A stretch of 32,231 nt of DNA, from assembly GCA_023402845.1 (NCBI GenBank), contig JAEYFP010000048.1:1-32231 (forward strand), given 5' to 3'. Within the stretch, counting starts at the first letter, position 1, and every line of letters begins with the position of its first letter. This document shows positions 7,744 to 14,703 of this stretch, one piece after another. The notes beneath the pieces were generated by a model. The model ran no database searches and had not been told where the DNA came from. It saw only the letters and a list, made by a program, of their open reading frames with translations. Source of the DNA: Bacillota bacterium. GTDB lineage: Bacteria > Bacillota > Clostridia > Lachnospirales > Lachnospiraceae. The position numbers and the translations under genes are program-made.

Positions 7744-8978
7744 ACCTGCCCTCCTTTTGCATCAAGGAAAATGCGCTCGGTTTCCTTCAAAAGTGCTCCG
7801 ATATCATGACTGTAGATGAAATCCCAGCCCGGCCACAAAAAGGTCTGTTCCGGGGTCAGACCATTGTCTACCTCCGGGTGAGTGGACGGGAACTTTCCGT
7901 TTGCCGATAAAACATTTCCCATTTCCTTAGAAAACAGGAAATCCACCAGCGGCTGGGATTTTTCTTTGGATGCTGCCTTCGTCAGCAGGAAAATAGGACT
8001 GATGATCGCACCGTCTTTCGGCCATACCGGACGCAGTGCACCGCCCTCCTTCGCCATCCATGTAAAGAAATAAGGCATCACGTTCACCACCGGGCCTTTG
8101 TTCTGTTGCTTTTTCCCACCGGATTTGACCATCTGTGCCGGATGCATACCGGTCAGCAGACTTTTTCCCAATCTTGCCACGCCCTCCTCGCCATATTTCT
8201 GGTAAATGCCAAGCAAGACAGCGTTGAACAAATCTAAATCCCGCATAGGCAGCGCCACGGTATCCTCAAATTCAGGCTTCAGCAAATCCGCCCAGCTTTC
8301 CGGAAACGGCCGGTCACCCAAAAGCTCGGTATTTACCATGAAGATGGCCGGTACCACACCGATGATGGTGTACTGTCCCCTGGGATCTTTTAAATGAATG
8401 TCCGCATTGTCGAAAACAGGGTTAAAATGATCCATCCCGGTCAGATCGGCAAATACACCCTTTTCCAGATGGGGGCCCATAATCGTTTGATCAAAAAACA
8501 GACTGAATCCGGCAGAAAGATAAATGTCCGCCAGACCGGACGAATCCGGGCTTTCCGCAATCTGTTCCCGGAGCCAGTCCAGTCCCATGCTGGCTGCCTG
8601 CAGCTCATAACTTACCTTGTTTTCCTGTCCCGAAAGCCGGCTGTCGAGCTTTTCTAAAAGCTGAACCCGAATCGGACAAGGCAGAACACCGGCTATGTGC
8701 AGCTCCCCTTCGGGGCTCTCCTGTCTGGTGGGTGCAAGGGCGGTAGAAAGGGCAGGTTTTTTCTGTTCAATAAACTCCACCATTTTCTGTTCGAAAGTCT
8801 GAGGATCGAAATGCTTACTTTTCAGTGCGGCTTCAATGGAAATGGTCCTGCCGACAGTTTTGCGCATCATGTCATTGCGCAGATTTTCAAAGCCGTTTGC
8901 GGCAAGCAGATCAATCAGCTCGGGATACCGCTCGGTCAGGTCATAGACCTTATCAGAAATTGAAAAATAGGGATTCAT
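7740..8978 (-). CDS. Cytosolic substrate-binding-like protein with N-terminal DUF1858 domain, hcp-linked
   Basis: The protein has 412 residues. The ATG at 8978 has AAGGAGGA seven nt upstream; the ATG ten codons further up has none. Residues 5-70 form a DUF1858 domain of the cysteine-free kind (VYDLTERYPELIDLL, then MRKTVGRTISIEAAL). Residues from about 93 match periplasmic iron/polyamine-type binding proteins (SBP_bac_6-like): FMVNTELLG, PESWADLLKPEFEDTVALP and GPVVNVMPYF. There is no signal peptide or lipobox, which is abnormal for an ABC binding protein, and no permease gene nearby. It heads an operon with the GTPase and ATPase, transcribed from a promoter with a GTAAC-N4-GTTAC operator. 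Ligand unknown; intracellular metal or oxyanion capture is inference. Confidence 0.83.
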   Translation of the reverse strand: MNPYFSISDKVYDLTERYPELIDLLAANGFENLRNDMMRKTVGRTISIEAALKSKHFDPQTFEQKMVEFIEQKKPALSTALAPTRQESPEGELHIAGVLPCPIRVQLLEKLDSRLSGQENKVSYELQAASMGLDWLREQIAESPDSSGLADIYLSAGFSLFFDQTIMGPHLEKGVFADLTGMDHFNPVFDNADIHLKDPRGQYTIIGVVPAIFMVNTELLGDRPFPESWADLLKPEFEDTVALPMRDLDLFNAVLLGIYQKYGEEGVARLGKSLLTGMHPAQMVKSGGKKQQNKGPVVNVMPYFFTWMAKEGGALRPVWPKDGAIISPIFLLTKAASKEKSQPLVDFLFSKEMGNVLSANGKFPSTHPEVDNGLTPEQTFLWPGWDFIYSHDIGALLKETERIFLDAKGGQV

Positions 8979-9052
8979 AATAGGTTCCTCCTTATATTGG
9001 TTAGTCATCTCTAACTTATGGTTTATTTGCTGTTGTGTTTCTTACTGTGTTT

Positions 9053-9058
9053 ATTTTA
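9053..9058 (-). promoter_or_regulatory. -10 element of the hcp-linked three-gene operon
   Basis: TAAAAT on the minus strand, 29.5 nt from the centre of the palindrome at 9081-9094. This is the same geometry as at hcp. Confidence 0.6.
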
Positions 9059-9080
9059 CCCAGAATTCAGAATGTTGTCC

Positions 9081-9094
9081 GTAACATATGTTAC
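9081..9094. promoter_or_regulatory. HcpR-type operator of the three-gene operon
   Basis: Perfect 14-bp palindrome GTAACATATGTTAC, preceded by CC as in the hcp operator. It faces the minus-strand operon. Confidence 0.82.
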
Positions 9095-9123
9095 AAAAAA
9101 GAATTTAACAAAAAAATAAAAAT

Positions 9124-9139
9124 CGTAACAATTGTTACG
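9124..9139. promoter_or_regulatory. HcpR-type operator of the cupin gene
   Basis: Perfect 16-bp palindrome CGTAACAATTGTTACG. A second palindrome, CGGAATAATTCCG (9138-9150), overlaps its right end. Its centre is 28.5 nt from the -10 of the cupin gene. Confidence 0.82.
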
Positions 9140-9157
9140 GAATAATTCCGTCAACTT

Positions 9158-9165
9158 GCTATACT
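9158..9165 (+). promoter_or_regulatory. Extended -10 promoter element of the cupin gene
   Basis: TGC followed by TATACT (9160-9165), with no good -35. The operator centre falls near -41 from the predicted start (about 9172), as expected for class II activation. Confidence 0.7.
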
Positions 9166-9260
9166 TAGATCATAAGATTCTTAATCCAAACAACCATCTG
9201 TGCATTATTTTTTGCATGGCGGGAATCCTAAAGAAATCAAATCAAAGGAGGGTATTTAAC

Positions 9261-9608
9261 ATGAGTACAAAATATCTGAAAAACATTGAGCCTGAGCAGG
9301 CATTGGAATTGACAAAGCTGGTGGAATTCCAGCAAGGACAGGTGATCAGCCGGACACTGGCCCAAAACAGTGCGGTGAGCATTACCCTCTTTTCTTTCGA
9401 TCAGGGAGAGGAAATCAGTACTCATGCTTCCGACGGGGATGCCATGCTGACTGTTCTGGAAGGAAATGCCCTTATTACAATCGGCGGGAAACTACACGAG
9501 TTGTCACAGGGACAGACTATTATCATGCCGGCCGGAATTCCTCATGCTGTGGCAGCCAAAAGTCCATTCAAAATGCTGCTGACAGTTGTATTTCCTTTGC
9601 CTGCGTAA
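9261..9608 (+). CDS. Small cupin-domain protein, hcp regulon member
   Basis: The protein has 115 residues starting MSTKYLKNIEP; AAAGGAGGG lies eight nt before the ATG. It is a single cupin barrel: TLFSFDQGEEISTHASDGDAMLTVLEG is motif 1 with one histidine and glutamate/aspartate positions, and GQTIIMPAGIPHAVAA is motif 2 with the second histidine. Cupins of this size bind one divalent metal. The gene is transcribed divergently from the three-gene operon, with its own GTAAC-N4-GTTAC operator, so it is likely induced together with hcp. Biochemical role unknown. Confidence 0.88.
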   Translation: MSTKYLKNIEPEQALELTKLVEFQQGQVISRTLAQNSAVSITLFSFDQGEEISTHASDGDAMLTVLEGNALITIGGKLHELSQGQTIIMPAGIPHAVAAKSPFKMLLTVVFPLPA

Positions 9609-9680
9609 AACTATGCACAGCCAGTTCGGACTGTAAAGGAAAGCCTGTTCCGTAAATAAGTGCTCTCCTAAAAAATGAAG

Positions 9681-9721
9681 AAATGCCGGAATCCGCATAT
9701 CATCTGCGTTTTCCGGCATTT
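9681..9721 (-). terminator. Terminator between the cupin gene and the tRNA operon
   Basis: A perfect 11-bp stem, AAATGCCGGAA (9681-9691) with TTCCGGCATTT (9711-9721). On the minus strand a TTTTTT run follows after 4 nt, so it mainly ends the tRNA operon. The plus side has only TTTCCGTTT and may end cupin transcripts weakly. Confidence 0.7.
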
Positions 9722-9729
9722 CCGTTTCG

Positions 9730-9802
9730 TGAGACACGGGGGATTCGAACCCCCGACACCTTGATTAAAAGTCAAGTGCTCTACCGACTGAGCTAGTGTC
9801 CC
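9730..9802 (-). tRNA. tRNA-Lys (anticodon UUU)
   Basis: Acceptor GGGACAC with GTGTCTC (one G-U pair) and discriminator A; anticodon stem CTTGA/TCAAG with loop containing TTT; T loop TTCGAAT. No encoded CCA. Last gene of the five-tRNA operon. Confidence 0.97.
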
Positions 9803-9836
9803 ATATTTTATTGACAGAAGTAATAAACTCTGCCAG

Positions 9837-9908
9837 CAGGGCTAGCTGGATTTGAACCAGCGAATGCAGGAATCAAAATCCTGTGCCTTACCGCTTGGCG
9901 ATAGCCCT
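9837..9908 (-). tRNA. tRNA-Gln (anticodon UUG)
   Basis: Acceptor AGGGCTA with TAGCCCT, discriminator G; anticodon stem CAGGA/TCCTG with loop TTTTGAT (TTG). No encoded CCA. Confidence 0.96.
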
Positions 9909-9914
9909 AAAAAG

Positions 9915-9989
9915 GGTGGATAGAGGGATTCGAACCCTCGGCCTCCAGAGCCACAATCTGGCGCGCTAACCAACTGCGCTATACCCACC
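9915..9989 (-). tRNA. tRNA-His (anticodon GUG)
   Basis: Acceptor GTGGGTA with TATCCAC, plus an extra 5' G (position -1) opposite C73, the hallmark of tRNA-His. Anticodon stem CCAGA/TCTGG with loop TTGTGGC (GTG). No encoded CCA. Only 6 bp separate it from tRNA-Gln. Confidence 0.97.
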
Positions 9990-10071
9990 ATAACGTAGAG
10001 GGAATCCTCTCATTTTACCGTAAGCGGCAAACAGATATATGAACAAACAATTAATTCATCCAACCTGCAAA

Positions 10072-10145
<74 letters not shown>

Positions 10146-10185
10146 AGAAATTATTACAAAAACTATTCTGCGCATATACAAAGCA

Positions 10186-10260
10186 TCGGGGTGACAGGAT
10201 TCGAACCTGCGACCTCCTGGTCCCAAACCAGGCGCTCTAGCCAAGCTGAGCCACACCCCG
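10186..10260 (-). tRNA. tRNA-Pro (anticodon UGG)
   Basis: Acceptor CGGGGTG with CACCCCG, discriminator A; anticodon stem CCTGG/CCAGG with loop TTTGGGA (TGG). No encoded CCA. First gene of the operon. Confidence 0.97.
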
Positions 10261-10311
10261 GTGGTCCTGCCGCCATGCACAAAACCATGTGCAAATCGTG
10301 ACGCAAGTCAT

Positions 10312-10340
10312 ATTATATAATAGAGAAAAAGGATTGTCAA
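10312..10340 (-). promoter_or_regulatory. Consensus sigma-A promoter of the tRNA operon
   Basis: On the minus strand exact TTGACA (10335-10340), a 17-nt spacer and exact TATAAT (10312-10317). It lies about 50 bp upstream of tRNA-Pro. Confidence 0.92.
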
Positions 10341-10359
10341 CTACCTATTTTTCTTATTT

Positions 10360-10842
10360 TTACCCCAGATAGTTTAATGTGTAATGTACCTCACCCTTTT
10401 TATCGAGTTCCATGATCATATAGGACGGCTTTCTGTTGGCCTGGCGGGGGTAGGTCAGACTGCCCGGATTTAAAGCGGTAATCCCGTCACGATGCTCTAG
10501 GATCGGCACATGCAGATGGCCAAACATTACAATATCGGCTCCTCTTTCCTGCGCGAGAAAAAATAGAGAATCAATATTGGCATAAATACGATGACGATGG
10601 CCGTGAAGTAAAAGTACCTTGTAACGGCCGATCTGAAATTCCTGTTCCTCATCATAGTCTGAAAAATAGTCGTTGTTTCCGGCAACGATATGCACCGGGC
10701 ATGCCGCATTTTTGATAAGCTCCTCATCGCTTCCCTCGATATCACCGCAGTGAATCATCATATCAATCGGCTTTACTTTATCGATCACGCTCAGTAAATT
10801 TCCGTTTTGCCGGTGTGTATCGCTCACAATTAATATTTTCAT
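10360..10842 (-). CDS. YfcE/MJ0936-family metallophosphoesterase
   Basis: The protein has 160 residues, the usual length for this family of small calcineurin-like phosphodiesterases. Metal-binding motifs in order: SDTH (7-10), HCGDIEG (31-37), AGNND (54-58), LLHGH (78-82) and GHLHVP (107-112), then LNPGS. It would hydrolyse phosphodiester bonds with two divalent metals; natural substrate unknown. It ends a run of minus-strand housekeeping genes, 15 nt after the XTP/dITP pyrophosphatase gene. Confidence 0.93.
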   Translation of the reverse strand: MKILIVSDTHRQNGNLLSVIDKVKPIDMMIHCGDIEGSDEELIKNAACPVHIVAGNNDYFSDYDEEQEFQIGRYKVLLLHGHRHRIYANIDSLFFLAQERGADIVMFGHLHVPILEHRDGITALNPGSLTYPRQANRKPSYMIMELDKKGEVHYTLNYLG

Positions 10843-10857
10843 CTTCCGTTCATCCGC

Positions 10858-11463
10858 CTATTCAAATAATTTGCTCTGTATCAGCTTTTCTTTCATCAGG
10901 CGCAGCGCCTTGCCCCGATGACTGATCTTATTTTTTTCTTCCAGGGACAACTCCCCTGACGTACGACCATATTCGGGAATGTAGAAAATCGGGTCATAAC
11001 CGAAGCCGTTGCTTCCTTTCTCCTCATAGCCAATCCTTCCCTCAATCGAAGCGCGGACCGTCTCGATCGTTCCGTCCGGATAAACAGCCGCAATGGCACT
11101 GATAAACCGGGCCGTCCGCTTTTCATCCGGAACCCCCGCAAGACGCTCAATCAGCACTTTATTTTTTATGCTGTAGGGCGTTTCCTCACCTAAATACCGG
11201 GCCGAATAGACGCCCGGCTCCTTGTTTAAATAGTCGACTTCAAGACCGGAATCATCTGCAAGTGTCAGCTTTCCTGTCACCTCCATCAGTGCTTTTGCTT
11301 TAATTACCGCATTTTCCTCATAGGTTACCCCATCTTCCGCGATATCCATCTGGACACCCGCTTCCTTCATGGAAAGCACAGTCACACCCAAATCTGCCAG
11401 CACCATACGGATTTCACGCATTTTCCCTTCGTTTCCAGTCGCAAACACGATTGTTTTTTCCAT
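10858..11463 (-). CDS. rdgB: XTP/dITP diphosphatase (RdgB/HAM1 family)
   Basis: The protein has 201 residues, family-typical. It starts with the nucleotide-pocket motif FATGNEGKMREI (7-18), then ADDSGLEVDYL near 67, GVYSARYLGEE near 83, GSNGFGYDPIFYIPEYG (152-168) and SHRGKALRLM near 182. It removes non-canonical purine nucleoside triphosphates (ITP, XTP, dITP) to protect DNA and RNA. AAGGATAAA precedes the ATG. It sits between the cell-wall amidase gene (20 nt upstream) and the phosphoesterase gene, the common clostridial rdgB-yfcE pair. Confidence 0.96.
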   Translation of the reverse strand: MEKTIVFATGNEGKMREIRMVLADLGVTVLSMKEAGVQMDIAEDGVTYEENAVIKAKALMEVTGKLTLADDSGLEVDYLNKEPGVYSARYLGEETPYSIKNKVLIERLAGVPDEKRTARFISAIAAVYPDGTIETVRASIEGRIGYEEKGSNGFGYDPIFYIPEYGRTSGELSLEEKNKISHRGKALRLMKEKLIQSKLFE

Positions 11464-11483
11464 ATTATTTTATCCTTATCTGT

Positions 11484-12467
11484 TTATTGATTTATTATTT
11501 TTTCAATCCCTGCAGCAATTCCCAAGGCAAGCGTTTTCCTGTATTCGCTTGTCCCAAGCATCCTGGCTTCCTGCTTATTTGTAAGATATCCCGCCTCTAC
11601 GATCAGAGCCGGAATTTGAAATTTGTTTGTAAAAACCTGCTTATCTTCCTTTATCACGCCGTTATCCTGACCTTCGAGAGCATCGGCAATACAGTCCCGC
11701 AAAGTTTTCGCATAGGATTTCCCAAGACGATTACCCGCACTATTATAATAAGTAGAAACACCTGTTGTCGCTCTGGAGGACGGATCGGCACCCATGTGAA
11801 TAGAAAGATAAAAATCCGCATCCAGCTCCTGTGTAAAGTTCTCCCTCTCCCGCTCGCTCAGGGCCGTATCCTCAAGCCGGGTCAGACATACATAGCAGTC
11901 ATTAAGCTCTCTTGTAAGCAGCGTCTTGACTTCCTTCGCAAGTGCCAGTGTCAAATCCTTTTCCTCATAACCGTATGCAATCGTTCCGGTATCTGATTCC
12001 CCGCCATGCCCCGGATCAATTACGAGAATCCGGTCATACTTTTCGTGCACCGGAGTAAATTGCAGCGACAGTTTTCCGCCTTCATAGGCGCCTTCGCAGA
12101 CATACCAGTCATCCAGATAGATCAGGAGCATACCGCTGCCATTTTCATAGCTCCGCTCGGTTTTAACTACTCTTGAATCATTTTTTTCTAAAACAATTGT
12201 AGAAAAAGAAAATTCCGAGATACCGGGCAGCACGATCCGTACTGTTTTTTCTATTAAGTTTTCTTCGATCCGGGTATTCCCTTCATATTGATTCGGAATT
12301 GAAATCAAAAACTGAAATGTGTGCTCCGCTGCGTTAGACGACGGTTCTTCCGCAAGAGCAGAAGCTGCCCTCGTTCCCTCAGGCAGATTCTTTGTCAAAA
12401 AACCGGCACCGATCATAATGGCAACCACAATGATGACCATAAACCATTTTGCTAAATACTTCTTCAC
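11484..12467 (-). CDS. N-acetylmuramoyl-L-alanine amidase (Amidase_3), membrane-anchored
   Basis: The protein has 327 residues with a GTG start and AGGAATGAGAA upstream. An N-terminal signal anchor spans about residues 8-25. A beta-rich AMIN-like stretch runs from about 48 to 140. The zinc amidase begins at RILVIDPGHGG (146-156). Ligands and catalytic residues are H154, the glutamates in YEEKD (168-169), H224 in LSIHMGAD and E291 in IVEAGYLTN. It cuts the amide between muramic acid and the stem peptide at the outer membrane face. CwlD, the cortex amidase of spore formers, is a relative, but this protein is longer, so the role may be vegetative or spore-related. Confidence 0.93.
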   Translation of the reverse strand: MKKYLAKWFMVIIVVAIMIGAGFLTKNLPEGTRAASALAEEPSSNAAEHTFQFLISIPNQYEGNTRIEENLIEKTVRIVLPGISEFSFSTIVLEKNDSRVVKTERSYENGSGMLLIYLDDWYVCEGAYEGGKLSLQFTPVHEKYDRILVIDPGHGGESDTGTIAYGYEEKDLTLALAKEVKTLLTRELNDCYVCLTRLEDTALSERERENFTQELDADFYLSIHMGADPSSRATTGVSTYYNSAGNRLGKSYAKTLRDCIADALEGQDNGVIKEDKQVFTNKFQIPALIVEAGYLTNKQEARMLGTSEYRKTLALGIAAGIEKIINQ

Positions 12468-12511
12468 TTCTCATTCCTGCATTTCTTTTATGATATAGTG
12501 TGCATCCCGCT

Positions 12512-13672
12512 TTATTCCGGTGTGACGCGATGCTTCTTCGGCGGCTTCGGACCCAGAAATTGATAATAATAGGTCTTCATCATACCATTATAGATTTTTC
12601 TGTTCTTATCCGCCTTTCTTCCCATATATTTTTCCACATCCGCATAGCCCGTAATAATATAAGCAGACCAGGCATCCAGCCTTCCATAGGCATCCGCCAG
12701 CTCTTTATAAAGCTGCGGAAGCTGTTCCTTTTCCCCAACACGCTCCCCATAAGGAGGGTTTGTTACTAAAAACCCATATTTTTTGGGGTGGTTCAATTCT
12801 GCGACAGGACGCTTCTGAAAATGAATCAGTTCGCCGACTCCGGCAAGCTCTGCATTTTCCTTCGCCGCCTTAATAATATCGCCGTCAATATCAAAGCCCT
12901 GAATATCCGGCTTCACGGACAAATCTACCGCGTCGTTGGCTTCATCAGCTGTCCGGTACCAGTTTTTCCGTCCGACAAGACTTGTCCAATCCTCCGACAG
13001 AAAGCTGCGCTCCATACCGGGTGCAATATTCGCCGCTATCATTGCCGCCTCGATCGGAATTGTCCCGCTTCCGCAAAACGGATCCACCAGCGCACGTTCC
13101 TTATTCCATGGCGTCAGGAGCAGCATCGCCGCTGCCAGATTTTCCGCAACCGGCGCCTTGCTGACAAGCTTGCGGTAGCCGCGCTTATGCAAGGATTCAC
13201 CTGTCGTGTCAAGACCGATCGTAACCACATCCTTCATGAGGAAAACGCGAAAAGGATAGCTCGCACCATCCTCCTCAAACCATGAAACACGGTAGGTCTG
13301 CTTCAAACGCTCTACCATCGCTTTTTTAATAATGGACTGGATATCCGAAGGGCTGAACAGCTTGCTCTTGACACTCCCCGCCTTGGCGACCCAAAACTTC
13401 CCGTCCTGCGGAATATACTGCTCCCATGCCACCGCCTTTGTGCCCTCGAATAACTCATCATACGTCGTCGCGGTAAAGCAAGCGGCTTTAATTAAAATCC
13501 TTTCTGCGGTGCGCAGGAATACATTGGCCCGGCAAACCGCTTCCTCGTCTCCTAAAAAGAGTACTCTGCCATCCTCAACCGCTGAAATTTCATATCCCAG
13601 ATCCATAATTTCTTTTTTTAATACCGCTTCCATTCCGAAATGACACGGAGCGATCAACTCAAATTTATTCAT
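12512..13672 (-). CDS. THUMP-domain class I SAM-dependent RNA methyltransferase (YpsC/RlmL-N type)
   Basis: The protein has 386 residues, as in Firmicutes YpsC. The N-terminal ferredoxin-like and THUMP part (about 1-160) starts MNKFELIAPCHFGMEAVLKKE and includes FWVAKAGSVKSKLFS. The Rossmann methyltransferase part has DPFCGSGTIPIEAAMIA as the SAM site and VTNPPYGERVGE as the catalytic NPPY motif for N-methylation of a base. Relatives methylate 23S rRNA guanine (m2G); older annotations call them DNA adenine methylases, which is less likely. It belongs to the run with rhodanese upstream (46 nt gap) and amidase downstream (44 nt). Confidence 0.93.
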   Translation of the reverse strand: MNKFELIAPCHFGMEAVLKKEIMDLGYEISAVEDGRVLFLGDEEAVCRANVFLRTAERILIKAACFTATTYDELFEGTKAVAWEQYIPQDGKFWVAKAGSVKSKLFSPSDIQSIIKKAMVERLKQTYRVSWFEEDGASYPFRVFLMKDVVTIGLDTTGESLHKRGYRKLVSKAPVAENLAAAMLLLTPWNKERALVDPFCGSGTIPIEAAMIAANIAPGMERSFLSEDWTSLVGRKNWYRTADEANDAVDLSVKPDIQGFDIDGDIIKAAKENAELAGVGELIHFQKRPVAELNHPKKYGFLVTNPPYGERVGEKEQLPQLYKELADAYGRLDAWSAYIITGYADVEKYMGRKADKNRKIYNGMMKTYYYQFLGPKPPKKHRVTPE

Positions 13673-13718
13673 AAAATACCTGCTTTCTTAATTATATTAA
13701 AGTAGCAGGCGAATACTG

Positions 13719-14051
13719 TCAATCATTACTTTTGAAACACTCCAAATCATTTCCGCGGTAAGCCATAATTCCGCCGATTACCGATTTTACGTGATAACCC
13801 TTCTTATCCAGCTCTCTTGCAAATGCCATACTTAAACCTCCGCGGTCACAATAGAGAATATAGGTTTTCTCCTTGTCCATACAGTTCTCCGCCTGCATCT
13901 CACAGTCCTCATAGCTCTGATAAGACATATTTTTCGCTCCTCTGATATGCTTTTTCGCATATTCCTCCGGAGACCTGACATCCCAAATCTCCACGCCGGC
14001 CCTTCCGATATAGCATTCAAATTCTCTTGCCCAAATCGTTTCTACGCTCAT
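13719..14051 (-). CDS. Single-domain rhodanese-like protein
   Basis: The protein has 110 residues starting MSVETIWAREFE. GGAG six nt before this ATG favours it over the ATG four codons upstream, which overlaps that site and has none of its own. Rhodanese features: WDVRSPEEYAKKHIRGAKNM near the middle and the active loop YCDRGGLSMAFARELDKKGY with one catalytic cysteine, then IGGIMAYRG. Such proteins carry persulfide sulfur from or to small acceptors; the actual partner is not shown. It is the first gene of the housekeeping run. Confidence 0.92.
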   Translation of the reverse strand: MSVETIWAREFECYIGRAGVEIWDVRSPEEYAKKHIRGAKNMSYQSYEDCEMQAENCMDKEKTYILYCDRGGLSMAFARELDKKGYHVKSVIGGIMAYRGNDLECFKSND

Positions 14052-14093
14052 AAGTTTCTCCATACAGACATATATTGTTAGTATATGAAAACA

Positions 14094-14116
14094 GCAGCCC
14101 GATGTTGTCAGGCTGC
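14094..14116 (-). terminator. Stem-loop between the 54-aa gene and the rhodanese gene
   Basis: GCAGCC (14094-14099) pairs with GGCTGC (14111-14116); on the minus strand TGTTTTC follows. This is a probable weak terminator for the 54-aa gene. Confidence 0.5.
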
Positions 14117-14171
14117 CATCCTTTTTCCAGACGTATTCTGCGGCTGTTCACCACTGCACGGCTACTGGGCT

Positions 14172-14336
14172 TTAGTACGAATCGTTGCTCTTGTTGTCAT
14201 TTTTGTTGTTGGAATAATTGCTCCCTGAACTTCCGCTGCCGCTGCTGCCGCCGGTCCTGCCTTGGTTCTGACTCTTGTCTTTCTTGCTTTCCTGATTGCT
14301 GTTAGAGTAGTTCGTACTGTTATCATTTTTTGCCAT
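14172..14336 (-). CDS. 54-aa Ser/Asn/Gly/Lys-rich small protein, possible forespore protein
   Basis: ATG at 14336 with AGGAGG seven nt upstream; 54 codons to TAA at 14172-14174. The protein begins MAKNDNSTNYSNSNQESKK and is built only of small or polar residues. It has a Gly/Ser cluster (about 29-39), lysines and asparagines throughout, ending NDSY; it has no hydrophobic core, cysteine or membrane segment. I do not recognise a family. Composition resembles low-complexity small spore proteins (gamma-SASP-like), and the only good promoter match upstream is of sigma-G type. A stem-loop at 14094-14116 may end it. Coding status is supported by the ribosome binding site, the biased composition and the promoter. 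Confidence 0.65.
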   Translation of the reverse strand: MAKNDNSTNYSNSNQESKKDKSQNQGRTGGSSGSGSSGSNYSNNKNDNKSNDSY

Positions 14337-14385
14337 TTCAAATTCCTCCTGAAATCTTTAATAGTTACTTATTGTAACCTGCTAA

Positions 14386-14415
14386 TAGTATGTCAGTAAT
14401 CTGTATATTCTATTC
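14386..14415 (-). promoter_or_regulatory. Sigma-G-like (forespore) promoter of the 54-aa gene
   Basis: On the minus strand GAATA (14411-14415), 18 nt, CATACTA (14386-14392). This fits the published sigma-G consensus pattern (GHATR, 17-18 nt, CATNHTA). An inverted repeat, GTTAC-N5-GTAAC (14364-14378), follows in the leader. Confidence 0.55.
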
Positions 14416-14703
14416 AAAAAACATAATTTTTCCTTTTTTATCTCCAATAATTATTCAAAAAGCACAAAATATTGTTGTCAAAATATTTATAACTACTAGT
14501 TTTCAAAACCTATTGTATTTTTTACCAAATTATATTATAATTACTACTGTAAACGAGGATCTACCCTTCAAAGGATTCTCATTTACGACCCCTTATTAAT
14601 TATTTATACTCCCCTCATCGTAGCCCGTTGGTTCCCCCACCGGGCTACAATACTGTCCGTAAGAGAGCATATCGGCCTATACGCCGGCTCATTTCTGAAA
14701 TTA
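14416..14703. other. AT-rich intergenic stretch with two stem-loops, no gene seen
   Basis: No credible coding frame on either strand. GTAGCCCG (14620-14627) pairs with CGGGCTAC (14641-14648), with an inner TGG/CCA pair. This lies about 55 nt after the last transporter gene, but no U tract follows, so it is a doubtful terminator. A shorter CGGC/GCCG stem is at 14673-14686. The rest is featureless. Confidence 0.5.

Noticed and set aside
14364..14378. GTTAC-N5-GTAAC as an Hcp-type operator
   Set aside because: Half sites are in reversed orientation and spacing differs; more likely a leader hairpin.
14390..14599. 69-codon plus-strand open frame in the AT-rich gap
   Set aside because: No ribosome binding site and an AT-driven hydrophobic composition; it runs antisense over the sigma-G-like promoter and leader. 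It is an open frame by base composition.
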